The notes: generated by a model from the sequence alone, not told the origin. Counted from the first letter of the stretch, positions 21,994 through 33,085 are shown. The stretch: 64,000 bases of DNA from Notamacropus eugenii (GCF_028372415.1 NC_092872.1:10732001-10796000), one strand, 5' to 3'. A program made the numbers and translations.

Positions 21994-22483
21994 TAAAGGT
22001 TCTTAACCAATTTTTTGGTCACAGACCCTACTGGTAGTCTGGTGAAGGGGGAAGGAAAAGGAGGAGAATGAGCATTTATATATATACCATGTGCCAAGCA
22101 TTCTGTTAAACCTTTTTTAAAACAAATATCTCATTTGATGCTCATAACAACTGTGTGTATCCTCATTTTACAGTTGAGGAAATTGAGGCAAACAGAGGTT
22201 AAGAGACTTGCCCAAGGTCACATAGCTAATAAGTGTCTGAAGTTATATTTAAACTCAGGTCTTCCCAACTCCAGCTCCAGCTGCCTCCAGCTGCCTCTAA
22301 GCCTATGGGTGCCTTCTCAGAACAATGTTTTTAAAGGCATAAAATAAAACACGTAGGATTACCAAGGAAACCCAAGATCAGTGAAAATAAAGATGTAACT
22401 TTTCCTCATCCAAGTTCATGGAACCCCGTGAAAGCATCCACAGATGCTTTGGGGGTCCATGGATCTCAGGTTAAGTACCTCTG
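21994..22483 (+). mobile_element. MER5-like hAT fossil, split by a MIR
   Basis: Left part AAAGGTTCTTAACC..TCTGGTGAAG (to 22047) and right part CCTATGGG..TCAGGTTAAGTACCTCTG (from about 22302). The ends form an imperfect terminal inverted repeat (GGTTCTTAACC against GGTTAAGTACC). The middle is occupied by a minus-strand MIR. Confidence 0.78.
22048..22300 (-). mobile_element. MIR/THER1 inserted in hAT
   Basis: TATCTCATTTGATGCTCATA, CCAAGGTCACATAGCTAATA and ACTCAGGTCTTCCCAACTCC. Confidence 0.9.
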
Positions 22484-22487
22484 CTCT

Positions 22488-22560
22488 AGCTCAATCTCTC
22501 ATTTTATACAAGAGGAAACTGAGACTCCAAGAACTTGCCCAAACTCAGACAACTAGTAAG
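22488..22560 (-). mobile_element. MIR/THER1 fragment
   Basis: CAAGAGGAAACTGAGACTCC and AGACAACTAGTAAGTTG. Confidence 0.75.
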
Positions 22561-22996
22561 TTGTGAGCCTGGAGAGTCTCCAACCAGTCTTCTTTGTGGA
22601 ACTACAGTCTTGAGAACATGGCGCTGGGAGGTGGGAGCCCTAACATCATCCAGGTCAATGAGGTGGACAAACGAAGGCTGTCAGCTTAAGCCTTTCTACT
22701 TAGCTCCATTACCAATAAATAAAGAGGAATTATTAAAGAAATTCTAAAGTCACTTTCAGTTTCAGGGAGCCATGGCAGGAGATGGATCCCAGAATACCAT
22801 GAGGTCACTTCTGAGGAGACCAAGGAAAACGCCTATCTGATAGCTTTATTTTCTAACTAATTATTCTTGATAACTAGGTGGCAAGGACAGGTGTTTCTTC
22901 ATACTTGGTATCAAAATTGGCTGATTACCAGGCAGTGGTCATGCTTACAGGAAACAGATGATTTAGAGAGAGGACTGAAAGAGATTTTAAACCAAA
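22561..22996. other. Unassigned non-coding DNA
   Basis: No gene recognised. Confidence 0.5.
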
Positions 22997-23086
22997 TCTC
23001 TCTCCCTCCCTCCCTCCCTCCTTCTGTCTCTGTCTCTGTCTCTGTCTCTGTCTTTGTCTCTCTCTCTCTCCCTCTCCCTCTCCCCC
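22997..23086. repeat. (TCCC)n / (TCTGTC)n / (TC)n microsatellite
   Basis: A compound pyrimidine-rich array whose hexamer block TCTGTC repeats at 23025-23055. Confidence 0.95.
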
Positions 23087-23569
23087 AATATCAGACATGT
23101 AAGTATCATTGAGTCCTTGGTGGTTTTTGCTTCCAATTCTTTAAATTTACAAGGGAAGAAAACTGAAGACTCAGAAAAGGGAAATGACTAAATCACAGGT
23201 TGAAATTGGACTGAGCTGAGGTGGAGTCATATGGACCCCAAATCTCACTGACCCATAGATTGACAGAATGAGAAGAGACCCTGGAGATCACTCTTGCTCA
23301 AAGAACTATTTACAAAGAATGAACCAATGCTATTGTCTTCTGGTTAAGATACTTGCTACTATTGATATAACCAGCTACATGACAACCATATAGACAGTTT
23401 GCTGTGATCTTATGTTGGAGAAAGATTTCTAATACATTGGAAAACAATGTGAAGCCTCAACTGGCTAGACTGGCTAGAACTGAAACTAAGAAGACGAAAT
23501 TAAATACATAAGCCTATATGTGTGTGTATGTACATCCACATTCCTATATTTGGATTAAAAATGATCAAT
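23087..23569. other. Unassigned non-coding DNA
   Basis: No gene recognised. A doubled CTGGCTAGA occurs at 23461-23480 and a TGTGTGTATGTACA run near 23520. Confidence 0.5.
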
Positions 23570-24215
23570 TGCACAAATAAAAAATGGGATCCCATCAGGA
23601 GAGGTCTGGTTAAAGAGTTCATGTGACAAAGATATGGGGTTTCTACGACCCACAAGCTCAGTGTGACTCAGCAGGATAATGTGGCAACCAAAAAGTCTCA
23701 TGCAATCTTAAGTTTCATCTAATAAAGGCACCGTATCCAGAGAGAGGGAGGTGATCCTGCTGATGTCCTCTCTGGTCCAACTTCTGGAGTGTCATATTTG
23801 GTTCTGAGCACCACATTTTAGGAAAGTTATTGACAAACCAGGATGTTTCTGGAGAAGGAGGGCCAAAATGGTGGTAAGACTGGAGATCATATCATATAAA
23901 AATTACTTGGAGGAATTGTAGATGTTTATTTACTCTGAAGAAGAGAAAACAGAGGAAGGGGAAAAGGTAGGTGCGGAGAATAGCCATCCTGTATTTAAGG
24001 CACTGTCATGTGCCAGAAGATATAAACTTATTTTGCTTGGCCCCAGAGAGAACTAGGAGCCATCAGGGGAACATGGAAAGATTCAGATTAAGGTCTGATG
24101 GAAGGAAGAACTTTTGGTGAGGGGAATCCAGAAGGCTGCCTCAAGAGGGTGGGTTTCCCATCAGGAAAGGTCTCCTATCAGAAGCTTACTATTCACATAC
24201 AATTTAGATTCTATG
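23570..24215 (+). mobile_element. L3/CR1-type LINE 3' remnant (long)
   Basis: TGTGGCAACCAAAAAGTCTC, GGTTCTGAGCACCACATTTT, AGGGCCAAAATGGTGGTAAG and CTTATTTTGCTTGGCCCCAG follow the L3/CR1 order over about 650 bases. Confidence 0.82.
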
Positions 24216-24224
24216 TCCTTGTGG

Positions 24225-24360
24225 TGTTCTGAAACTTATCACTTCTGTGTCCTTAGGCAAGTGACTTAACCTCTCCATGCCTCAGTTTCCACATCTGTAA
24301 AATGAGAGAGGTTGGACTAGATGAGCTCTCAGGTCCTTTTTAGCTCTAGATTGGTGACCC
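24225..24360 (+). mobile_element. MIR/THER1 3' half
   Basis: GGCAAGTGACTTAACCTCTC, CATCTGTAAAATGAGAGAGG and ACTAGATGAGCTCTCAGGTC. Confidence 0.88.
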
Positions 24361-24399
24361 GTCTGAGGTTCCTTAGACTTGTGATTATTTGATTTTAAC

Positions 24400-24610
24400 T
24401 TTTTCAGTCTCCAATCTGGGCAAAATTGATATCAGCCAGCCCTGGACAAAATTAGAAAAAAAGAGAAAGAAAGAATTAGATTTAATTATCTGGTCATTAC
24501 TATGAATGACTCGGATAAACTGCCAACTGTAACTCTGGAAAATTCTTCTGTGATCATTTAACACCATCTAGCAATTAATGGCAAAAGTTCTTTCAACACT
24601 CCCAAACAAG
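24400..24610. promoter_or_regulatory. Candidate non-coding regulatory block
   Basis: Non-repeat AT-rich text with GATTTAATTATCTGG near 24478 and TAGCAATTAATGGC near 24570 (homeodomain-type cores). Motif reading only. The DNA to 24739 is otherwise unassigned. Confidence 0.2.
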
Positions 24611-24739
24611 ACTCAGTGAACTTCGGGGGAAGCAGGGAGAAGGGAAAGGGAAAAGTCTGGATCTTCTTCTACAGACTAAGCTGGGGGGCAGAGGGGGAGG
24701 GGTGGTGAGAATGAGAAAACTTAATCCTTGGTGATGAGA

Positions 24740-24915
24740 CATTGTATGATCAGAGGATCGTAGAAGAAGAGCTGTAAGGGGCCTTACAGGTCAATGCCCT
24801 AAATTTACAGATGAGGAAACTGAGTCACTTAGTATAAATGATTTGCTCAGGTTCACACAGATAGGAAGTGGGTAAGGCAGAAATCAAGCCCATCATGCCA
24901 TCCATTACAGCATGC
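24740..24915 (-). mobile_element. MIR/THER1 core-SINE
   Basis: ACAGATGAGGAAACTGAGTC and CTCAGGTTCACACAGATAGG. Confidence 0.83.
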
Positions 24916-24924
24916 TGCTGCAGA

Positions 24925-25062
24925 GACGTCACTCACCACTTGCTTCACTCTGGGCAAGTCACTCAGCTCCTCTGGGCCTCAGCTTCCTCATCTGTAGAGT
25001 GAAGTGCTTGGAATAAATGGTTTCGTAGGTTCTCTTCTAGCTCTAAATCTCTTATCTTAATG
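24925..25062 (+). mobile_element. MIR/THER1 3' half
   Basis: CTCTGGGCAAGTCACTCAGC, GGGCCTCAGCTTCCTCATCT and TTCTCTTCTAGCTCTAAATC. Confidence 0.87.
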
Positions 25063-25302
25063 ACTAGGTCTAGCTAGTAGATAGGGTACGAGGCCTGGAG
25101 TCAGGAAGATTCATCTTCATGAATTCAAATTCACCTTCAGACACTTACTAGTTGTGTGACCCTGGGCAAGTCGCTTAATGCTGTTTGCCTCGCTTTCCTC
25201 ATCTGTAAAATGAGTTGGAGAAGGAAATGACAAACCACTCCAGTATCCTCGCCAAGAAAACTCTAAATGCGGTCGCGTAGGAAATGACCAAGCAACAATG
25301 AC
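25063..25302 (+). mobile_element. Mar1-type SINE
   Basis: GGCCTGGAGTCAGGAAGATT, GTGTGACCCTGGGCAAGTCG, GAGTTGGAGAAGGAAATGAC and CACTCCAGTATCCTCGCC. Confidence 0.92.
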
Positions 25303-26149
25303 TAAGTCCATACCATCACACAGTCATTTTCATTCAGTTCATTCCAGAACCAAGACTGTTCTCTTTGGTAGAGATAAGTCAGAGTGGAGTGGTTCTTCTT
25401 TGTCTGTGCTGGTCATTATCATCACCCCAATGTCTCTGAGCAGCAGAAGCACCAGGCACAGGCCTCTCCCCACCTCTGACCTTCCTCTTCACATGGTCAT
25501 GCTTACAAAGGCGCCTAATTGTCCCTTCTACTCAGCCTCTGACCCCGTCTTTTCTACAATATAAGCTTTAAAAAAAAAAAAAAGAAAACCCTCTAAAACA
25601 GAGCCTCAAAGAATCCCCAGTTTGTATACTGGATATTTCTAAGGATCTACTCCAGGCAGAGAGGAAGCTGACCTTGAACTTCAGGGCTCTCGGTCAAGAC
25701 TTATGAGTCCAGACCAGCCTAGACTCCAAACCCAGAGCTGAGTTTATGGCCCCTTGCAGTTTTCTGTTTTGTTAACGGGCAGCACTCAGAGCCTTCCGGC
25801 TGATGTTCCCTCACTCTCTGGGCCCTGCTTGGCTTTGGGGTTACTCACATCCCCCTAGTTCTTCAGCTCAAAAGAAAACCTTTTGCCTATTGAGCCAACT
25901 GAGACAAGATCAAGCTAGAAACAAAACTTGACTAATGAATTAAGAAAAAAGCCACATCTCACATAAGAAGTTATAAAAGCTTCAGATGGTCGTGTTTACA
26001 AAGATGCCTAATTGTCCTTCCTCTCAACCTCTCTGACCCCATCTGCTAGGCCTGGCCAAGCTCCCCTGATTTAACCTCCCCCTTATCCCTCCCTCCTTCT
26101 TCCCAAGCTTCAGGAAGAGGGGGAGAACAGTTAGACCCAGCAAGGCAGT
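25303..26149. other. Unique DNA with a duplicated ~60-bp segment
   Basis: No gene recognised. The segment at 25494-25556 (ATGGTCATGCTTACAAAGGC) recurs at 25985-26046 (ATGGTCGTGTTTACAAAGAT), with GCCTAATTGTCC shared. An A-run lies at 25570-25583. Confidence 0.6.
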
Positions 26150-26325
26150 TGTAGAGAGAGAGCATTGAACCTGGAGAGAGAAGGCCTGGGCTCTATTTCT
26201 GTTCTGCCCATGCCTAACTGGGACATTGGGCAACTCATTTCTCTTTTCTCTGAATCTCTGTTTCCTCAGCTAAGAAAATGGGCAGAATAATCCTTAGACT
26301 ACCTATCTCACAGGGTTGGGGTGAA
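26150..26325 (+). mobile_element. MIR/THER1 core-SINE
   Basis: GAACCTGGAGAGAGAAGGCC, GACATTGGGCAACTCATTTC, CTGTTTCCTCAGCTAAGAAA and CTATCTCACAGGGTTGGGGT. Confidence 0.82.
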
Positions 26326-26463
26326 AAACAGGGGTTTTTTGTCTTTTTTTTAAAACCCCACTTATTCAAACCAGTAGCAAAACAGAAGTTAGAGAAAGTG
26401 TGCATAGGAGAATATATACCAGATAATGCAAAGTGAAGGAGCTCTCCCATAACTCAGTTTAAC

Positions 26464-26545
26464 CGAGAGAGAGAGAGACAAAGAGAGAGAGAGAGAGACA
26501 GAGAGAGAGACAGAGAGAGACAGAGAGACAGAGAGAGAGAGAGAA
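26464..26545. repeat. (GA)n / (GACA)n microsatellite
   Basis: GAGAGACA-type units in an almost pure purine strand. Confidence 0.95.
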
Positions 26546-27179
26546 TCCCAGATCTCACCAGGGAAATTCCCCAAAGTAACTCTTAGAACAAGCTGAGAAT
26601 AATGACAGATTTTGAAGTTCTACATGTCAACTCCTTCCCAAAGCTTTTTTTCCACTTCTCTTCCATTTTTCCCTTCCCACTTCCCTGAAGTGGGCTTGGC
26701 ATCATCTGTCTTCTCTCTTGAAACTGAAAGCCAGAAGCACCCGGAAAGACATAAGAGCTCCAAGAAGTCTAGAGAGAACATATCTGTCTTCTTTATGGTT
26801 CACACCAACTCCACTTCATCTCTCATATAGACCCAGGGCATTGATCTCCACCAAGAAGGAAGCAGTGTCACATCACTGGGCTTTGGAATTTGGGTTACAT
26901 TACTCCTCTGTACCAAAACTCTTTGCAGTACTTTGCAAAGATTGAGGAAAGTCTTTTGTAAACCTTAACTGTTCCAGAAATAGATGCTATTTTTCCAACT
27001 GTCTGTGTGTGGGACCTGATATGTTAGGATGCTCTTGGTGACACTAGGAGACCAAGAATGCTCTGTATCCTTTTTCTTTGAGAGGATAAAGGGAACATAT
27101 CACTCAGATGAGGACACATCTGGGACAAGGGCCAGACCTGACTGACACTCTTACCAACAAGAAGACAGTTTGGGAAATG
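26546..27179. other. Unassigned non-coding DNA
   Basis: No gene recognised. Overlapping open frames at 26612-26945 lack any domain. Confidence 0.5.
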
Positions 27180-27290
27180 GAAAGGGTGCTGGGTTGGAAG
27201 TTAGGATATTTGAGTGCTAGCCCTAGGGCTGTTCCTATTAGGACACTGATCTTTAAGGTCCTTTCTAACTGTAATTCCATGATCTTCTGA
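27180..27290 (+). mobile_element. MIR/THER1, heavily decayed
   Basis: GGTGCTGGGTTGGAAGTTAG head and AGGTCCTTTCTAACTGTAAT tail, with most of the core missing. Confidence 0.6.
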
Positions 27291-27372
27291 ACAGATATCT
27301 CTTTCACCAACAAGGATCAAGTTTTCTCATTCCTATCATTTCTCCTTTGGAGAGCTGGTTCTCTCCTCTGTC

Positions 27373-27458
27373 AGAAAGAAAGAAAAAAGGAAGGAAGGAA
27401 GGGAGGGAGGGAGGGAGGGAGGAAGGGAGGAAGAGAGGAAGGGAGGGAGGGAGAAAGA
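27373..27458. repeat. (GGAA)n / (GGGA)n microsatellite
   Basis: Purine-only tract of GGAA and GGGA tetramers. Confidence 0.97.
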
Positions 27459-27469
27459 GATCAGTCTAC

Positions 27470-27524
27470 AAGAACTTGTTAAGCATTTACTATGGGCCAG
27501 TCACTCTGCTAATCACAATATTTC
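27470..27524 (-). mobile_element. L2 3'-end scrap
   Basis: TTAAGCATTTACTATGGGCC and CACTCTGCTAATCA. Confidence 0.55.
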
Positions 27525-27790
27525 AAATGTGATCTGACCAAAGCAGAGAAGGACAGAATTGCCACCTCTTTTGTCCTGGGCTCTCAACCTCTATCCGTGA
27601 AACCTAAGGTTTTCTTAGCTTTTCCAACTGCCAGGTCCCATTGCTGATTCACCTTGTGCTTACAGGCTACTAAAACCCTCAGATCGTTTTCATCTTCTCA
27701 TCTGGTACTTGCAGGATTGCAAACTCTAGTGTAGGACATTCTTAGAAATCTCTCACAGCCTAAAGTCCCATGTTTCTCATTATCCTAAGT
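27525..27790 (-). mobile_element. L3/CR1-type LINE remnant
   Basis: AAATGTGATCTGACCAAAGC, TTGTGCTTACAGGCTACTAA, AACCCTCAGATCGTTTTCAT and TAGTGTAGGACATTC follow the reversed L3/CR1 body. Confidence 0.72.
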
Positions 27791-28115
27791 ATGAGTTTGC
27801 TCAGAAGGGGAGGAGGGACTCTTTTTTGGGCACAGCCTGGAGATGAAGCTTGGGAACTTCCCAATATTTGAGGAAGGGGGCAGGAACCACAGTATCCATT
27901 TTCCAGATGTGGTTTGATTCTGCTTCCATTCTAGTCATTTCTATGGTTGGATGATCTCAACAGCCAAACTGGATGCATTGCCAACCTGGTCCTCTTGTCA
28001 GGGTGGAAATTGGTCACAGTCACTCCTTCCCCTCCCTTACCCCCAAATTATTTAACTGAAACCTAGCTGAGTCATAGATCATATAGATGGATCAAGAACG
28101 CCTGGTTTATATCAA
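27791..28115. other. Unassigned non-coding DNA
   Basis: No gene recognised. Confidence 0.5.
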
Positions 28116-28275
28116 AGGACATTGATTTTAGAGTCATAAGACCTAGGTTCAAGTTTTGAACCTGACTCATATTAACTGAATGCCAGTGGACAAGTCCCTT
28201 AACCACAGAACTTCATGAGGGGATTGGATGAAGTGATTTGAAAGAGCCCTTTTTGCTCCAACATTCTATGTCCTC
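28116..28275 (+). mobile_element. MIR/THER1 core-SINE
   Basis: AGAGTCATAAGACCTAGGTT, GGACAAGTCCCTTAACCACA and TTTTGCTCCAACATTCTATG. Confidence 0.78.
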
Positions 28276-28894
28276 TGATCTGAGTCCCAATGAGATCTGA
28301 CATTCTAGGACACTAGATATCATACTGATGCACTGTCTGGCCATCCCTAGACCCTCCCCCTATAATGTTGCCCAAACATTTGGGAATTAGAAGAGAAGCA
28401 AGAAATGACCAGAAGCTGCTTGGTCCCTAAGCATGAACTTTAGAGAAAACTTTCTACTCTGCCCTTGTGTCTTCTGGTTCCCCATCTCCCATCCCATTCC
28501 CCTCTTGATATTTTATATCACCTGACCCTTTCCTATGCATTATCAATGGAATTAAAAGGGGGGAAGAAGAAGGAGGAAAAGTAAGAAAAAATGAATTAAT
28601 CTCCCCCAGGACCACACACTTTGGCCTTTAGAATTTATGGACATTATCCATAGCTGCTCATCCTAGGATATATTAATGTCTGCCTCCATCTAGTGGGGGG
28701 AATGGGGAACTGATAGGGGAGGGGGAGGGGAGGAGAGGAGGGGACACATATGTAAATTGATTGTCCTGGAGAGGGTGCCAATTGCCTAGAATGGTCCCGA
28801 ATTGGTTGTGCATCCTGCCTTCCCCTCACCCCTGGGAGTCATCTTTAACAAAGGTAGTCATAAGATTGAGAACAGTATCATTGTGTTTGTTACA
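28276..28894. other. Unique non-coding DNA
   Basis: No gene recognised. A purine-rich stretch lies at 28556-28595 and a G/A-rich one at 28695-28742. Confidence 0.5.
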
Positions 28895-29090
28895 ATGGAT
28901 TAGTGGGAAAAGAGCAGGATTTTGAATCAGAGGAACTGAGTTCAAATCTTACCACCGCTTATCACCACTTGGTGTGACTTCCAACAAGTCTCTTCCACCT
29001 CTAGACATCAATTCCACCTCTGTAAAATGAGGAGAGGTGAATTGAGTTAGCTCTAGGACCCCTTTCAAGTCTAAATACTACAGTGGCTTT
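28895..29090 (+). mobile_element. MIR/THER1 core-SINE
   Basis: GGAACTGAGTTCAAATCTTA, CACCTCTGTAAAATGAGGAG and GACCCCTTTCAAGTCTAAAT. Confidence 0.85.
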
Positions 29091-29124
29091 GGAATATCAT
29101 TCCCATAGCTCAGCTTCCTTAATT

Positions 29125-29330
29125 CAGTGGGTCAATTAAGCATTTATTAAGTGCATACTATGTACCAGGCACTGTATGCTAAGTGCTGGAGATACAAAAT
29201 AAAAAGACAAAAAATAGTCCCCGATCTCAAGGAGCTCATGGTCTAATGGAAGAGCCAACATGAAAACAACTGTGTACAAGATAAATAGGAAATAACAGAG
29301 GGAAAGTAAGGGAACTGAAAGGAATCAGAA
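29125..29330 (-). mobile_element. L2 3' end plus adjoining old repeat
   Basis: TTAAGCATTTATTAAGTGCA, CAGGCACTGTATGCTAAGTG and CAAGGAGCTCATGGTCTAAT are the L2 terminus reversed, continuing into AACAACTGTGTACAAGATAA text of an unnamed partner repeat. Confidence 0.8.
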
Positions 29331-29364
29331 TTCAGATAAACGTCTAATAATACTAACCTTATTC

Positions 29365-29905
29365 TTAAGTCATGAATCCACCACAAAAGCTCTCCAAGGT
29401 AGAGAGTGAAAGGATTAGCTCCCCCATTTTATGGGATGAAGATACTGAGGTTCACAGAGGTGACAGGGTGTGGCCAGGGTTATCTAGCTCCTAACAGAAC
29501 TGCCCTTCAAATTCAAGTGTCCTGACTCTAAGACCAGTGCCCTTTACCCTATGTTATGTTTTCTCTCCTAACAATAACTCCCATTTCTAAAGTACTAGAA
29601 GTTATTTGAAGAGCTTTCCTTAGAATGACCCTGTGAGGTAGCTGGTACAGGTTTTATATCTATTTTACAGATAAGGAAGCTGAGGATCAAAGAGGCAAAC
29701 TGACCTATCAATTCCTTAGAAGTCAGAGTTGGAATAGACCTTTGGGATCATCTAATTCCAGTCTACTCAGGCTACAGCACATGGGAAAACAGAGATTCGG
29801 AGTTGTGGAAGGACTGGCCCATGTTCATGTAAATGGGTAAGGGGCAGACTTGGGATTTGAACTCAGGTCTCTTGCCTCCAAGCCCTATGTTCTTTGCTGT
29901 CCTGT
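29365..29905 (-). mobile_element. Three consecutive MIR/THER1 copies
   Basis: Three minus-strand cores lie head to tail: about 29380-29560 (GGCCAGGGTTATCTAGCTCC), 29565-29715 (TGACCCTGTGAGGTAGCTGG) and 29716-29905 (ACTGGCCCATGTTCATGTAA, TTTGAACTCAGGTCTCTTGC). Confidence 0.8.
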
Positions 29906-29954
29906 GTGGCCTCTCTACTGGGGCCCCAGGTGAGAACTTTGCCCCACCCCCCCT

Positions 29955-30115
29955 TTTCAGCTCCCTTTTTTGGATCGTTTTCTCTTATTAGAAGGTGAGC
30001 TCCATGAGTCAGGGACTCTTCTGTTTTACCTGTGTTTGTAGTTCTAAGACTTAGTACCAAGCCTGGCACAACATAAGCATTTAAGGAATGTTTGTGGTTA
30101 TTCATTTGACCTGAT
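29955..30115 (+). mobile_element. L2 3'-end remnant
   Basis: TTAGAAGGTGAGCTCCATGA, CAAGCCTGGCACAACATAAG and CATTTAAGGAATG. Confidence 0.82.
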
Positions 30116-30834
30116 TGATTATAAAGAAGATTTGGCCCAGCTGTCAGGGAGGCACCAGTCTGAAGGAAAGACTATGCCAGGCCTTCAAGGAACTCGAACC
30201 ATTCAAAGGGTCCTTTCCAGGGTCAGAGGAACTCCAAGCAGTCTGGGCCCTGTATAGTCTCTCCAGGTGAGCAGGGGTTCGAGCAATAAGGACGTTGGCC
30301 AGAGCTGAAAGAGGCTGATAAACTTACCACACTCTCTAGCTTGGAAGGCTTGGGATGGGTGTAGTTAACTTTGGAAGGATCCCCATCTCTGGACTAGCAA
30401 TGAATGATGGGCAAGAGAATCAGTGTAATTGCTAGCCTGTCCCAGATATGATGCCTCCTGCCTCATTTGTTTCCTGAGCTGACAATCCATACCACAGTAC
30501 CTTCCCATAGATCAGCTAGGCATCCCTCCCCACCCTCTTTGGCAACAATGGAGGACTCCTGCCTAAGCCCTCTGTACCCATTTATTCCTTTTTGAGCGCA
30601 AATTCTACCTCTGGGCCTTCTCTTTGGTGGTGGTGTTGCCAAGACTAGAGGGGAAGGCTATGTCCAAATCTGACCTCAGGACCTGACTAAGTCAAGCTCA
30701 AGGATTTCTCAAGTTTAGACTCACCAGTTTCCTAAAGTTAGATCCCAGCACTGACCCAAGGAGGGATGGTCAAGAGACAGACAAAGGAACATAGAGAGGC
30801 CCAGAAGGGCAGCTGCTCACTAAGCAAATAGCCA
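30116..30834. other. Unique non-coding DNA
   Basis: No gene supported. A donor-like CTCCAGGTGAGCAG at 30263-30276 has no convincing open frame before it. Confidence 0.5.
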
Positions 30835-31000
30835 ACCTGGATCAGAAGAAAGAACACTGAACGAGTAGCTATGAGACCTGGGTTCTGTTCAGAGCCACAC
30901 ATAAATTTATATGGTCATTTCTTCCCTGCCTAATTTAAATGGTTTTTGTAAAGATAAAATGAGAGAATAAAGTTCCCCGTGGAACATTTATATAAATGTA
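30835..31000 (+). mobile_element. MIR/THER1 core-SINE, decayed
   Basis: GAGTAGCTATGAGACCTGGG, GATAAAATGAGAGAATAAAG and CATTTATATAAATG. Confidence 0.65.
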
Positions 31001-31566
31001 GTGGGGGCAGGGAGAGAACAAGGGGACCTCTAGTTGATTGAGTTCCTCCCCCCTCTCCAGTCACTCGATGAGACTCTAGAATGTAGAGAGCAGGAACCAG
31101 AGACCATGGGGTGTTAAGGCCGTTGACTTTTCACTTTGTAAAAGGTTCACCTTTTCCAATTTTTGCAAGATTCCTTTTGTAACTTGTAAGGGGTATGAGA
31201 CTCACACCCTAAATGACCCATTCAAGGACTATAAAGGACACAAAAAACAGGGAGTGGCTATTCACAGCTTGTAAAAGAAGTGTAAAGACGATGCAGTTAC
31301 ATTTGTGGGTCCTTTGAGAATGTGAAGAAGCACCTCCATCAGCTCGATGGAATTGGAGGCTGACTAGCCATTGGCTGGCCAAGGGATCACCCACACCCCT
31401 GTGACCTTTCTAAAGCCTGCCAGCTCTGCAGAGGAGAGATACTCTCTGTGAAGCCAAGGAATTCATCCCTGGAAGCAGAGAAGAGAGCCAGGCACGAAGA
31501 GGTCACTCGTCATCTTTCCCCAGTGACATTCTTTAAATTGGGGGGGGGGAAGAAAAAGAGAGAAGC
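31001..31566. other. Unassigned non-coding DNA
   Basis: No gene recognised. A run of nine G lies at 31541-31549, before the pyrimidine tract. Confidence 0.5.
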
Positions 31567-31735
31567 TCTCTCCCCCTCCCTCTCTCAATCTCCCTCCTTC
31601 TCTCCCCCGCTCTCTCTTTCCCCATCTGTCTCTTTGTCTTTGTTTCTCTCACTATCTCTGCCTCTCTCTGTCTCTATCCCTCCCTTCCTCTCTCTCTGTC
31701 TCTGTCTGTCTCTCTGTCCCTCTCTCCTCATCCCA
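31567..31735. repeat. (CT)n/(TCTG)n-rich pyrimidine tract
   Basis: About 170 bases that are over 90 percent pyrimidine, with CTCTCTGTCTCTGTCTGTCT at its right end. Confidence 0.93.
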
Positions 31736-32084
31736 ATAGCAATGGAATCTGACCAAAAAGCAATTCCGAGACTGGCTATAGGAAGTAAATAAAGTCAAAG
31801 AAAATCTATCTTTGGATAGTGTACTTGAGCTGGCTTACCATACTGGCATTAGAGAAGTGATGGTCCTTGAAGGCTCTGGGAAAAGAGCAAAGCCATGTGA
31901 CTCTCAGTGGTCTGGTGTTCCCAAATGCTATCTTTGTACTCCCTTGGGTTGCATTTATCCCTAGGGAATTCTTGAGCGCTGGGCCATGCTAGCATTTGCC
32001 TGAGATCTTAAGCAAAGAGAATAATGCTAAACAGTTATACTGTGATGGCTAGATCAGAAGATCAATGACACCTGCGTGCTTATA
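31736..32084. other. Unassigned non-coding DNA
   Basis: No gene or repeat recognised. Confidence 0.5.
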
Positions 32085-32330
32085 TATAACAGCTCATATT
32101 TTTATGGTACTTCAAAGTTTATAAAGCACTTTAAATGTTATCTCATCTGATCTTTACAACAATCCTGCAAGGCAGGTGCTGTTATTATCTCCTTTGTACA
32201 GATAAGGAAACTGAGATTGAAGGGTTAAGTGGGCCAGAATCATACATCTGGTCTTATTAGATGACTCCATCTGACTCTGAATCCAGTGTTCTATCCATCG
32301 TCTCACCTGGCTGTTTTCTTTGTTTTTCTC
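32085..32330 (-). mobile_element. MIR/THER1, near full length
   Basis: TTATAAAGCACTTTAAATGT, CAATCCTGCAAGGCAGGTGC, AGATAAGGAAACTGAGATTG and CAGTGTTCTATCCATCG. Confidence 0.9.
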
Positions 32331-32899
32331 AAGTGGGCCTGAGTCAGAGATTCTGGGACCCTTGCAGAGCTTGGAGGAGAGAGAGCCCTGATACTAGGGT
32401 TCTAACATTTCACAGATCTAAGATTCTAGTAATCTATAAATTCTTGTGGGTCAGAACTCAGAGGGTGAAGAATAAGCAAACAGGGGAGAGGTTCATCCCC
32501 TTTGATGGGGAGCAAGGAGCAGGCAGAGGGGTCTTGGAAGAGAGGACAGACTGGCAGAAAAAAAAGAAGCCATTCCAAGACAGGGTTACAACAAGGTTTT
32601 GTCACTGTAATGCCCAGGTTGTGTGATTCTAGATACAAATTCATTTGGCTTAGAAAAAGTAAGGTATTGGAGCTTTCCCAAATGGCACCAATGACAGACA
32701 GAGTCAACAATAAGCTACATATTATAATGACAATAGTGCCAAGAAAGCCCTGCTTCCTACCCTTCTCCTAATCTCCCCCACCCAGGGGCTGGTGCTGCTT
32801 GAAATGTCACAATCATATCCTATCTCTCTGGTATTTTATCCTGTTAAAATACAAATTCCCCTTATAAGTGTCTTGTAGTAGGACATAGTCAAGTATTCT
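32331..32899. other. Unique non-coding DNA
   Basis: No gene supported. A 121-codon frame at 32261-32626 begins inside the MIR and has no recognisable domain. Confidence 0.5.
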
Positions 32900-33085
32900 T
32901 AACCTACCATTTTTTAACTTGTTTTTGAAATATTTTAATAATAACTATATTTCAATATATCTCATCCCCTTTATAACCCTAGGCATTTTATTTTATTCAT
33001 TTAAAAATATCACTTTGAGAAGGGTTCTATAGACTTCACGCCTGTCTTAGGGGTTCATAACACATACAAAAGTTATATGTCTCTG
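32900..33085 (-). mobile_element. MER5-like hAT fossil
   Basis: On the minus strand: CCTAAGACAGGCG, AGAACCCTTCTCAAAGTGAT, AATAAAATAAAATGCC and GGTAGGTTAAGAATACTTG. These match the same family as 17574, 21994 and 38300. Confidence 0.72.

Noticed and set aside
30116..30280. Possible exon ending in CTCCAG|GTGAGC
   Set aside because: All frames before it close with stops and no homology is seen.
32261..32626. 121-codon frame
   Set aside because: Begins inside a MIR and has no recognisable protein feature.
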